A program made the translations under genes and the position numbers. A stretch of 17,869 nt of DNA from Ruminococcus sp. UBA5884 (GTDB lineage: Bacteria > Bacillota > Clostridia > Oscillospirales > Ruminococcaceae). The notes under the pieces were generated by a model. That model worked only from the letters and a program-made list of their open reading frames with translations, ran no database searches and was not told where the DNA came from. How positions within the stretch are numbered: the stretch's first letter is position 1; every line of letters starts with the position of its first letter. Shown here piece after piece: positions 7,792-15,342 of the stretch. Location: the NCBI GenBank assembly GCA_002431975.1, contig DJFA01000025.1, forward strand, positions 14,778 to 32,646. The letters run 5' to 3'.

Positions 7792-8823
7792 TTACTTTAC
7801 ACCATATATACATGAAAGAGCGATTATTTTTTCAGCCCATTTTTCATGAACTTTCTGTTCATTCATTCTGTCGCCGCCGGTACTTTTTGAAACAGCGGAA
7901 ACTTTATCTTTCCAGTTAAGTATTTTAACAGCATCAAAGTAGTCATTTTTATCAACGCATAATGAGTTGTTTATTATAGGAACCTGAGTCGGATGGACAG
8001 CAGTTTTTCCTATAAGACCATTGAGTCTGTCAAGTTCAAGTTCATTTATAAGACCTTTACGCCAGTCATCGTTCCTGTCGTTTCCGAAATATTCCCATAC
8101 CGGAGCAGATATAACATAATCAGCACCAAAAACATTTACAATATCAGCTATAACATTTCTGATAACAGCAATATCATAAATAGACTGATTTACATTTCTT
8201 CTGAATCCATAGATATTGCAGAAATCATTTCCGCCTATTCTTACATTAAGAACAAGTTCCTTTACACTGTCAAGAATTTTTTTAAGACTTTTGAGAGTTT
8301 CAGCTCTTGTATTGATATCAAGAATATCAGATGTTTCAAGAATAGGCATGAAATAAACAGGCTTCATGGTATTTCTGTTTATATATCCCACAGCATTTAT
8401 GTATTCAATAGCATTTGATATTGTGAATTTTGGGAAAATGAAACCGGTAAGCAGATTGAATCCGCAGATTTTTCTGTAAATTCTCTCTATCTGAACGGGA
8501 TTTCTTACACGGATAAAAATCATAGGTATTTCACTTTCAGAGCGTTCACCGGCAGAAACAGCGTTATATATTTTCTCAAGGGAAATAAAAAGCTGTTCTT
8601 CAGCTTCTTCAACAGCATCATCACTTACAGCATCTTCAAGACATAAAGCGAGTGAACGTATATCTTTATATTTTCTTGAAATGACTGCATCAGCAATAGT
8701 TTTATTTGTAGCAGGGCTATACATAAGACCTCCCAGAGAATATTGCAGAATATTTTTCTTGCAGTATTTGACGTGTTCAAAATTAGCGATATCTGCTCCG
8801 GATAAATTAAAATCTACCTGCAT
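7792..8823 (-). CDS. HpcH/HpaI-citrate-lyase-beta-like C-C bond lyase
   Basis: 343 aa TIM-barrel of the citrate-lyase-beta/HpcH group, closest in pattern to the C-C_Bond_Lyase family of Ter loci. Visible motifs are LEDAV (62-66), IRVRNP with Arg105, MPILET (159-164), RIGGND (195-200) in place of the usual metal-binding segment, and GKTAVHPTQ (272-280), the family hallmark. The start at 8823 has AAGGTGATG upstream. It is the first gene of the operon, 37 bp downstream of a strong promoter. Family members make or break C-C bonds next to a carboxylate or CoA thioester; here it would add or remove a carbon unit on the nucleoside-like product. Substrate unknown. Confidence 0.85.
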   Translation of the reverse strand: MQVDFNLSGADIANFEHVKYCKKNILQYSLGGLMYSPATNKTIADAVISRKYKDIRSLALCLEDAVSDDAVEEAEEQLFISLEKIYNAVSAGERSESEIPMIFIRVRNPVQIERIYRKICGFNLLTGFIFPKFTISNAIEYINAVGYINRNTMKPVYFMPILETSDILDINTRAETLKSLKKILDSVKELVLNVRIGGNDFCNIYGFRRNVNQSIYDIAVIRNVIADIVNVFGADYVISAPVWEYFGNDRNDDWRKGLINELELDRLNGLIGKTAVHPTQVPIINNSLCVDKNDYFDAVKILNWKDKVSAVSKSTGGDRMNEQKVHEKWAEKIIALSCIYGVK

Positions 8824-8859
8824 TTTATCATCACCTTTATAAATATTTTTGTCTGTTTT

Positions 8860-8888
8860 ATTATATCATAATTATTTTGTAACAGCAA
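8860..8888 (-). promoter_or_regulatory. Sigma-A-type promoter of the Ter-type operon
   Basis: On the minus strand TTGCTG (8888-8883), a 17-bp spacer, then TATAAT (8865-8860). Transcription would start near 8853, giving a leader of about 30 nt before the lyase gene. Confidence 0.75.
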
Positions 8889-8915
8889 GTATTATTTTAA
8901 CATAAATTGTGTTTT

Positions 8916-9000
8916 TGTAGGGGCGACCATTGGTCGCCCATTGCAGTTTACCAGAATTTCAGATGAATGAAGCATAAAAATAATCATCGGATTTGTCTTA
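8916..9000 (+). repeat. Dispersed hairpin repeat, copy 2
   Basis: TGTAGGGGCGA at 8916, then stem GGGCGACC (8921-8928), loop ATT, GGTCGCCC (8932-8939). It is followed by CAGTTTACCAG and, at 8985-9000, by CATCGGATTTGTCTTA, which resembles the tail of copies 1 and 3. One stem pair differs from the other copies by a compensated A-T to C-G change. It lies between two divergent promoters and is upstream of both. Confidence 0.75.
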
Positions 9001-9059
9001 ACTATAATTTGGATAATCAAACTTATTTGCGTTATTTTATGACTTAAATATAAAAGTGG

Positions 9060-9088
9060 TTGAAAATAATGATAAAATATGTTATAAT
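9060..9088 (+). promoter_or_regulatory. Sigma-A-type promoter of the paaK-ior locus
   Basis: TTGAAA (9060-9065), 17-bp spacer, TATAAT (9083-9088). The predicted start near 9095 leaves a leader of about 144 nt before the first ligase gene. Confidence 0.8.
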
Positions 9089-9094
9089 ATCATA

Positions 9095-9238
9095 CATGAC
9101 ATCAGTCAGAAGTATTTTCTGTATTAAACAGTCTTTTTTTTATGCATCTGCGATTTAAAGTCATATAGTAAAAAAGTCCTTTATTACTGAAATATTTCCT
9201 GACTGAAACTATCAACTAACCGAAAGGAAGTTTTAACA
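9095..9238 (+). promoter_or_regulatory. Long 5' leader with nested inverted repeats
   Basis: TCAGTCA (9102-9108) can pair with TGACTGA (9200-9206), extended inward by GAAGTATTTTC against GAAATATTTC with one bulge. A nested CTTTTTT (9133-9139) can pair with AAAAAAG (9170-9176). No T-box motif or known riboswitch signature was recognised. The AT-richness makes chance pairing possible. Confidence 0.4.
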
Positions 9239-10537
9239 ATGTTTTTTCAGAAAGACATAGAAACTATGCCCCGCAAGGATATAGAAAAACTTCAGCTTGA
9301 ACGACTTAAATGGCTGGTGGGATATTGTATTGACAATATTCCTTTCTATAGTAAACGACTTGCAGAAGCAAAAGTCACACCGGAAAAAATCAAATCATTA
9401 AGTGATATTCAGTATATCCCCTATACAACAAAAGCTGATATCAGAGATACATATCCATTCGGTCTTTTCGGACAGCCTATGAAAAAAATCGTCCGTATCC
9501 ATGCATCAAGCGGTACTACCGGAAAACCGACCGTTGTAGGCTATACTAAAAAAGACCTCGATACATGGAGCGATTGCATGGCAAGACTTTGTGTAGCAGC
9601 AGGAGCAACTGATGAAGATATAGTGCAGATTGCATTCGGATATGGTCTTTTTACAGGAGCACTCGGACTTCACTATGCACTTGAAAAAATCGGCTGTACA
9701 GTAGTACCTACATCAAGCGGAAATACTGAAAAACAAATTATGCTTATGCAGGATTTTCAGACAACAGCACTTGTTTCAACACCTTCATACGCACAGTATA
9801 TAGGCGAAATGGCAAGAGAACTCGGAGTTATTGATAATATCAATCTCAAACTCGGACTTTTTGGTTCAGAAGGCTGTACAGAGGAAATGAGAGACCAGAT
9901 TGAAAAGACTCTCGGACTTTTTGCAACTGATAACTATGGTATGAGTGAACTTATGGGGCCTGGAGTAGCAGGAGATTGTGTATACCGTGAAGGAATGCAT
10001 ATCAATGAAGACCATTTCTATCCTGAAATAATCGATAGTAAAACAGGAGAAGTTCTCTCAAGAGGTTCACAGGGCGAACTTGTAATAACAACTCTTACAA
10101 AAGAGGGTATACCAATGCTGCGTTATCGTACAAAGGATATAACACAGATTAACTATGAACCATGTAAATGCGGCAGAACATTTGCAAGAATGTCCAAAAT
10201 AAAGGGCAGAAGTGATGATATGCTTAAAATCAGAGGAGTTAATGTATTTCCGTCACAGATTGAAAGTGTACTGATGAAATTTGATGAAATAGCACCTCAT
10301 TATCAGCTTGTTGTCACAAGAGCGAATTATTCTGATGCACTTGAAGTAAAGGTCGAACTTGCCGACAGCACACTCCTTGAGAACTATGCAGAACTTGAAA
10401 AGCTCAGAAGTAAAATTCACCATGATTTGAAAACAGTTCTTGGAATTGAAACAAAGGTTTCACTTGTTGAACATAAGTCGCTTGAACGTTTTCAGGGTAA
10501 AGCAAAGAGAATAATTGACCTGAGAAATAATAAGTAA
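9239..10537 (+). CDS. paaK: Phenylacetate-CoA ligase (first of two)
   Basis: 432 aa, the family's usual length. It makes aryl-acetyl-CoA from arylacetate, CoA and ATP, releasing AMP and PPi; cytosolic. The adenylate-forming P-loop HASSGTTGKP is at 88-97, followed by VVGYT; then DNYGMSELMGPGV, YRTKDIT and the hinge GRSDDMLKIRGVNVFPSQIE, with the AMP-binding C2-type domain at the C-terminus. AAAGGAAG lies 9 bases before the start. It heads the plus-strand locus, with a 144-nt leader and its own promoter, and is separated from iorA by 152 bp holding a long inverted repeat. A second, divergent paralogue lies at 13444. Which arylacetate it prefers (phenyl-, hydroxyphenyl- or indole-) cannot be read. 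Confidence 0.93.
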   Translation: MFFQKDIETMPRKDIEKLQLERLKWLVGYCIDNIPFYSKRLAEAKVTPEKIKSLSDIQYIPYTTKADIRDTYPFGLFGQPMKKIVRIHASSGTTGKPTVVGYTKKDLDTWSDCMARLCVAAGATDEDIVQIAFGYGLFTGALGLHYALEKIGCTVVPTSSGNTEKQIMLMQDFQTTALVSTPSYAQYIGEMARELGVIDNINLKLGLFGSEGCTEEMRDQIEKTLGLFATDNYGMSELMGPGVAGDCVYREGMHINEDHFYPEIIDSKTGEVLSRGSQGELVITTLTKEGIPMLRYRTKDITQINYEPCKCGRTFARMSKIKGRSDDMLKIRGVNVFPSQIESVLMKFDEIAPHYQLVVTRANYSDALEVKVELADSTLLENYAELEKLRSKIHHDLKTVLGIETKVSLVEHKSLERFQGKAKRIIDLRNNK

Positions 10538-10548
10538 TATCTGGGATA

Positions 10549-10663
10549 AGGGAGGGTACAGGGAGAGTTTGAGGGTTTTTATATTTCTATCATATGAAAA
10601 ATATTTTATATAAAATAATATATAGCTATTATAAAACCGTCTTAACCCTCCTTGACCGTCCCT
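10549..10663. repeat. Long imperfect inverted repeat between paaK and iorA
   Basis: The left arm, from AGGGAGGGTACAGGGAGAG at 10549 to about 10583, and the right arm 10631-10663, whose complement begins AGGGACGGTCAAGGAGGG, match imperfectly over about 33 bp around an AT-rich core. The unit resembles a miniature non-coding element or a transcribed hairpin. I saw no target-site duplication and no second copy in the window. Confidence 0.65.
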
Positions 10664-10689
10664 GAAACATATGAAAGGAAATTAAGAGT

Positions 10690-12423
10690 ATGAAAAAATT
10701 AATGCTTGGAAACGAGGCATTTGCAAGAGGTCTTTATGAAAGCGGCTGTAAAATAGCCTCCAGTTATCCGGGAACACCGTCAACTGAAATAACCGAAGCA
10801 GTGGCAAAATATGAAGAAGTATATGCAGAATGGGCACCTAATGAAAAAGTTGCAATGGAAGTAGCAATAGGAGCATCAATAGCAGGAGCAAGGTCATTTT
10901 GTGCAATGAAGCATGTAGGACTCAATGTTGCCGCAGACCCATTGTATACAGCAGCATATACCGGAGTAAATGCCGGTATGGTAATAGCTGTAGCAGATGA
11001 CCCGGGAATGCATTCTTCACAGAATGAGCAGGATAGCAGACATCATGCGATTGCATCAAAAGTTCCTATGCTTGAACCGTCAGATTCAGCAGAATGCAAA
11101 GAGTTTGCAATGAAAGCGTATGAAATTTCTGAACAGTTTGATACACCTGTAATAGTAAGACTTTCAACAAGAGTATCACATTCACAGAGCAGTGTTGAAG
11201 TATGCGATAGAAAAGATGAAAGACTTAAAGAGTATGTAAAAAATCCTCAGAAATATGTAATGATGCCTGCATTTGCGAAAAAGCGTCATGTATTTGTAGA
11301 AGAGAGAACAAAGAAGCTCATAGATTATTCTGAAACATCACCGCTTAATAAAATTGAAATCAACAATACTGAAATAGGGGTTATTTCATCAGGAATAGCA
11401 TATCAGTATGCAAAAGAAGCACTTGGAAATACAGTTTCATATCTGAAACTTGGCATAGTAAATCCGTTGCCTGAAAAGATAATAAAAGATTTTGCCGCAA
11501 AGTGCAAAAAAATCTATGTAATAGAAGAGCTTGACGGAATAATTGAAACTCATTGCAAAGCACTTGGAATAGATGTTGAAGGAAAAGAAATTTTTGGATA
11601 TATCGGAGAGCTTTCACAGTCAATAATAGCAGAAAAAATCCTTGGTAAAAAGAATGAATACCAGACATTTGGCGAAGATATTCCGGTAAGACCGCCGGTA
11701 ATGTGTGCAGGATGTCCGCACAGAGGATTATTTTATTCTCTTGCAAAACTCAAAGTAACCGTATCCGGAGATATCGGCTGTTATACACTCGGAGCAGCAG
11801 CACCATTATGTGCAATGGATACAACAATCTGTATGGGAGCATCTGTTTCTGCAATTCATGGTTTTAATAAAGCAAGAGGAGCAGAGAGCGAGAAAAAAAC
11901 AGTAGCAGTAATAGGCGATAGTACATTTATGCACAGTGGTATAACAGGGCTTGTTAATATAGCATATAACAGTACTAATTCAACAGTTATAATTCTTGAT
12001 AACTCAATAACAGGCATGACAGGACATCAGCAGAATCCTACAACAGGATATAACCTTAAAGGAGATGTAGCAGCAAAAGTATGTCTTGAAACTCTCTGTA
12101 AAGCGGTAGGTATAGAAAGAGTAAGAGTAGTTGACCCATATAACATGGCAGAAACTGAAAAAGCAATCAGGGAAGAACTTGCAGTTGCAGAACCATCAGT
12201 TATTATTTCACGCAGACCATGTGCATTGTTGAAATATGTAAAGCATAAGCCGGCACTTAAAGTTGATACAGATAAATGTAAATCATGCAAAGCCTGCCTG
12301 AAAATCGGCTGTCCGGCAATTTCAATGCAGAATGGCAAAGCATATATTGACCATACACAGTGTGTAGGCTGTGGAATTTGTACAGAAATGTGTCATTTTG
12401 ACGCAATCGGAGGTAATGAATAA
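10690..12423 (+). CDS. iorA: Indolepyruvate ferredoxin oxidoreductase, alpha subunit
   Basis: 577 aa. With IorB it converts arylpyruvates plus CoA and oxidised ferredoxin to arylacetyl-CoA, CO2 and reduced ferredoxin, and can in principle run backwards. The N-terminal pyruvate-oxidoreductase domain has GNEAFARGLYESG and SYPGTPSTEI; ADDPGMHSSQNEQDSR is at 102-117. The thiamine-diphosphate region has GDIGCYTLG (from 360), GDSTFMHSG (from 409) and NSITGMTGHQQNP. Two 4Fe-4S sites close the protein: C530/C533/C536/C541 and C558/C561/C564/C568. GAAAGGAAAT lies upstream. Its stop overlaps the iorB start by one base (TAATG). Confidence 0.96.
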   Translation: MKKLMLGNEAFARGLYESGCKIASSYPGTPSTEITEAVAKYEEVYAEWAPNEKVAMEVAIGASIAGARSFCAMKHVGLNVAADPLYTAAYTGVNAGMVIAVADDPGMHSSQNEQDSRHHAIASKVPMLEPSDSAECKEFAMKAYEISEQFDTPVIVRLSTRVSHSQSSVEVCDRKDERLKEYVKNPQKYVMMPAFAKKRHVFVEERTKKLIDYSETSPLNKIEINNTEIGVISSGIAYQYAKEALGNTVSYLKLGIVNPLPEKIIKDFAAKCKKIYVIEELDGIIETHCKALGIDVEGKEIFGYIGELSQSIIAEKILGKKNEYQTFGEDIPVRPPVMCAGCPHRGLFYSLAKLKVTVSGDIGCYTLGAAAPLCAMDTTICMGASVSAIHGFNKARGAESEKKTVAVIGDSTFMHSGITGLVNIAYNSTNSTVIILDNSITGMTGHQQNPTTGYNLKGDVAAKVCLETLCKAVGIERVRVVDPYNMAETEKAIREELAVAEPSVIISRRPCALLKYVKHKPALKVDTDKCKSCKACLKIGCPAISMQNGKAYIDHTQCVGCGICTEMCHFDAIGGNE

Positions 12424-12992
12424 TGACTAAATCAGTAATGATAGTAGGTGTAGGCGGACAGGGTTCACTTCTTGCCTCAAGAATTCTTGGAAATGTATTG
12501 CTTTCACAGGGATTTGATGTAAAAGTTAGTGAAGTACATGGAATGTCACAGAGAGGCGGTTCAGTAGTAACATATGTTAAATATGGTGATGAGGTTTATT
12601 CTCCTGTAGTTGAAAAGGGAGAAGCCGATGCAGTAATATCATTTGAACAGCTTGAAGCGGCAAGATGGGTATCATATCTTAAAAAGGGCGGTCATCTTAT
12701 AACCTCGCTCCAGACAATTGACCCTATGCCGGTAATAACAGGTACAGCAAAATACCCTGAAGATATAGTAAAGAAGCTTAAAGATATGAATATAGACGTA
12801 ACAGCAGTTGATGCCCTGAAGCTTGCAGAAGAAGCAGGAACATCAAAAGCTTCAAATGTTGTTCTTATGGGAGTACTTTCAACAAAGCTTGGATTTGATA
12901 AGGAAATATGGGAAAAAGCACTTGAACAGTGTGTACCGGCAAAATTCCTTGAACTTAATAAAAAGGCATTTGAGCTTGGCAGAAATGCATAA
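12423..12992 (+). CDS. iorB: Indolepyruvate ferredoxin oxidoreductase, beta subunit
   Basis: 189 aa, normal for the subunit. It is the gamma-type pyruvate/ketoisovalerate oxidoreductase domain: GVGGQGSLLASRILG from residue 9, then SEVHGMSQRGGSVVTYVKYG and SFEQLEAARW, all typical of IorB. It forms the active oxidoreductase with IorA. The ribosome site GGAGG lies in the end of iorA, and the one-base overlap suggests coupled translation. Confidence 0.95.
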   Translation: MTKSVMIVGVGGQGSLLASRILGNVLLSQGFDVKVSEVHGMSQRGGSVVTYVKYGDEVYSPVVEKGEADAVISFEQLEAARWVSYLKKGGHLITSLQTIDPMPVITGTAKYPEDIVKKLKDMNIDVTAVDALKLAEEAGTSKASNVVLMGVLSTKLGFDKEIWEKALEQCVPAKFLELNKKAFELGRNA

Positions 12993-13007
12993 AAATGAGG
13001 TGAATCA

Positions 13008-13421
13008 ATGGGAGCATGGGGTTTTGGTGTATTTGATAATGATTCTTCATGTGATTTTGTGATTGAACTTCATGAGCAGGAAAATATTTCAGAAAAAATA
13101 AAAAGTATTTTTTTGCAGACAATAAATGAAGAAGATTTCATAGACCTTGACACAGCCGCAGCCGTATGGGTATCAGCGTGTGTTATCGACCAGGTTTTAA
13201 ATAATATCTGTTATGACTGTCCTGATATTGAATATGATGATATTATAGAGCGAGCAGACAGAGCGGAATTGATAAAGCTTAAACAGGAAGCAGTAAAAGC
13301 ACTTGACTGTATACTTTCAGATAAATCTGAACTTAATGAGCTTATCAGTGAATGTGATGAACAGGATTATAATAACTGGAAAGATGGTATCATGTCAGTC
13401 AGAAACAGAATAAATATATAG
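13008..13421 (+). CDS. DUF4259 family protein
   Basis: 137 aa. It opens with MGAWGFGVFDNDSSCDFV, the signature start of DUF4259 (MGxWGxGxFDNDxxxD). The protein is acidic, has no signal peptide or membrane segment, and is mostly predicted helix. The start has GAGGTG 7 bases upstream, 15 bp after iorB, and the ligase gene follows 22 bp later, so it is co-transcribed with the aryl-CoA genes. The family has no established biochemical role that I can assert. Its place inside a metabolic operon may be chance insertion or a link to enzyme stability or regulation. Confidence 0.8.
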   Translation: MGAWGFGVFDNDSSCDFVIELHEQENISEKIKSIFLQTINEEDFIDLDTAAAVWVSACVIDQVLNNICYDCPDIEYDDIIERADRAELIKLKQEAVKALDCILSDKSELNELISECDEQDYNNWKDGIMSVRNRINI

Positions 13422-13443
13422 CAATTATGAGGAGGGGGTTCCA

Positions 13444-14751
13444 ATGGGAAAGTATTGGAATAAATCTATGGAGTGTGCAACAGTTAATGAAATTAAATCG
13501 CTCCAGAGTTTCAGACTTTCGCAGACTGTAAGAAGGGTATATGAAAGCGTGCCTTATTACAGAGCAAGAATGGAAAAGGCAGGAGTAACACCTGACGATA
13601 TAAGAACGGTTGAAGACCTTCATAAGCTTCCATTCACAATTAAGCAGGATTTGAGGGATACATATCCTTATGGTATGTTTGCAGTACCTATGGATGAAGT
13701 AGTAAGACTTCATGCATCAAGCGGAACTACAGGCAAACAGATTGTTGTAGGGTATACAAGAAATGACCTTGAAGTGTGGTCAGAATGTTGTGCAAGAGCA
13801 TTGACAGCCGCAGGAGCAACCAATAAGGACTTTATGCATATATCATATGGATATGGACTTTTCACAGGCGGACTTGGACTTCATGGCGGAGCTGAAAAAG
13901 TGGGTATGACAGTTATTCCTGTATCTGTAGGAAATACAAAGCGTCAGATTAACATTCTCAAAGATTTTGGTTCTACATATATGTGTTGTACACCATCATA
14001 TGCATTATTCCTTGCAGAAACCATGAAAGAAATGGGAATATCCAAAGATGAAATAAAGCTTAAAGGCGGATTGTTTGGAGCAGAGCCATGGACAGAGGAA
14101 ATGCGTCAGCAGATACAGGCAGGACTTGGCTGTAAAGCATATGATATTTACGGACTTACTGAAATTATAGGGCCTGGAGTATCATTTGAATGTGAAGAGC
14201 AGACAGGAATGCATATCAATGAAGATAATTTTATTGCTGAAACGATTGACCCTGAAACAGGGGAAGTTCTTCCGGAAGGTTCGCAGGGTGAAATAGTGTT
14301 TACTTGTATAACCAAGGAAGCATTTCCGCTGCTCAGATACAGAACAAGGGATATTGGCATACTTACAAGAGAAAAATGTTCATGCGGCAGAACATTGATT
14401 AAAATGAAGAAGCCGGCAGGACGTTCAGATGATATGCTTATTATCAGAGGAGTTAATGTATTTCCTTCACAGATTGAAAGTGTATTGCTTTCACTTGGAA
14501 ATACAGCACCTTATTATCAGATTATTGTTGATAGAAAAAACAATACTGATACATTTGAAATTCAGGTTGAAATATCTCCTGAAATGTTCTCTGATACAGT
14601 AAAGAGCCTTGAACAGCAGGAGAAGCTTATAAAAGCCGGTGTTGAATCTACACTTGGCATATCAGCGGATATAAAGCTTGTAGAGCCTAAGACTATCCAG
14701 AGAACAGAAGGAAAAGCAGTAAGAGTAATCGACAAAAGAAAACTTCATTAA
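13444..14751 (+). CDS. paaK: Phenylacetate-CoA ligase (second of two)
   Basis: 435 aa. Same fold and motifs as the ligase at 9239: ASSGTTGKQ at 91-99, DIYGLTEIIGPGV, YRTRDIG, GRSDDMLIIRGVNVFPSQIE. The two paralogues differ clearly along their length, for example Gln for Pro after the P-loop Lys and GGLGLHGG for GALGLHYA, which may mean different aryl substrates. A strong GAGGAGGGGG site precedes the start. It is followed after 14 bp by an ACT-domain gene, a common partner of paaK in anaerobes. Confidence 0.93.
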   Translation: MGKYWNKSMECATVNEIKSLQSFRLSQTVRRVYESVPYYRARMEKAGVTPDDIRTVEDLHKLPFTIKQDLRDTYPYGMFAVPMDEVVRLHASSGTTGKQIVVGYTRNDLEVWSECCARALTAAGATNKDFMHISYGYGLFTGGLGLHGGAEKVGMTVIPVSVGNTKRQINILKDFGSTYMCCTPSYALFLAETMKEMGISKDEIKLKGGLFGAEPWTEEMRQQIQAGLGCKAYDIYGLTEIIGPGVSFECEEQTGMHINEDNFIAETIDPETGEVLPEGSQGEIVFTCITKEAFPLLRYRTRDIGILTREKCSCGRTLIKMKKPAGRSDDMLIIRGVNVFPSQIESVLLSLGNTAPYYQIIVDRKNNTDTFEIQVEISPEMFSDTVKSLEQQEKLIKAGVESTLGISADIKLVEPKTIQRTEGKAVRVIDKRKLH

Positions 14752-14765
14752 GGAGCTGATTATAT

Positions 14766-15194
14766 ATGTTAATAAAACAGATTTCAATTTTTGTAGAAAA
14801 CAAGCAGGGCAGACTTTCTGCAATAACAAACATTCTTAAAGAAAACAATATTGATATAAGAGCATTGTCAATAGCTGATACAAAGGATTTCGGAATACTC
14901 AGACTTATAGTTGATAATCCATCAAAAGCTTATGAAGCACTTAAAGGTGAAGAATGCACAGTAACAATAACTGATGTTATCGGAATCGGGCTTGAAGATA
15001 AGCCGGGCGGACTTTCTGACGCAATGGAAATCCTTGATAAAAACCATATTAATGTTGAGTATATGTATGCATTTATCAGTGAATCAGTAGATACAGCCTT
15101 TGTTATTCTCAGAGTTGAAGATAATGATAAAGCAATAGGTGTACTTACAAGAAACAACATCAGAGTTCTTAACAGTTCTGAAATTCATAAATAA
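14766..15194 (+). CDS. Tandem ACT-domain protein
   Basis: 142 aa made only of two ACT domains, about residues 1-66 (IKQISIFVENKQGRLSAITNILKENNIDIRALSI) and 70-138 (VIGIGLEDKPGGLSDAMEILDKNHINVEYMYAF), each with the beta-alpha-beta pattern and a Gly before the first helix as used for amino acid binding. No catalytic or DNA-binding part. GGAGCTGATTATAT precedes the start, 14 bp after the ligase. The context suggests it senses an aromatic amino acid or related ligand and adjusts the pathway; that is inference from the neighbours. Confidence 0.88.
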   Translation: MLIKQISIFVENKQGRLSAITNILKENNIDIRALSIADTKDFGILRLIVDNPSKAYEALKGEECTVTITDVIGIGLEDKPGGLSDAMEILDKNHINVEYMYAFISESVDTAFVILRVEDNDKAIGVLTRNNIRVLNSSEIHK

Positions 15195-15204
15195 TTAATT
15201 AGAG

Positions 15205-15322
15205 TTAAAGACAGATTATATAATAATTTTTGTGTAGGGGCGAACTGTGTTCGCCCGCCGGGTTTACAGCAAATCTTAACAAGTGAACTCATTTGCGTTA
15301 ATTAAAAATAATCTGTCTTTAA
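15205..15322. repeat. Perfect 15-bp inverted repeat enclosing hairpin repeat copy 3
   Basis: TTAAAGACAGATTAT (15205-15219) is exactly complementary to ATAATCTGTCTTTAA (15308-15322). Within it, 15233-15305 is a copy of the dispersed repeat: stem GGGCGAAC (15238-15245), loop TGT, GTTCGCCC (15249-15256), then GGTTTACAG and the tail ATTTGCGTTAATTAA (15291-15305). The whole fills the gap between the ACT gene and the peptidase gene and ends 8 bp before the peptidase ribosome site. Confidence 0.8.
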
Positions 15323-15342
15323 TATTAAAAAGGAGGAATCAA

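Noticed and set aside
7993..8418. Plus-strand 141-codon ORF
   Set aside because: It is a shadow of the lyase gene, whose family motifs are on the minus strand; composition is low-complexity Ile/Ser/Tyr.
9095..9238. T-box or amino-acid riboswitch in the paaK leader
   Set aside because: No T-box consensus, specifier stem or known riboswitch core was seen; only generic inverted repeats.
11381..11746. Minus-strand 121-codon ORF
   Set aside because: Antisense shadow of iorA; Leu/Phe/Gln-rich translation with no recognisable domain.
15283..15342. Upstream ATG of the peptidase gene giving 20 more residues
   Set aside because: It lies within the intergenic repeat, has no ribosome site and would bury the signal peptide; the ATG at 15343 has a strong AGGAGG.
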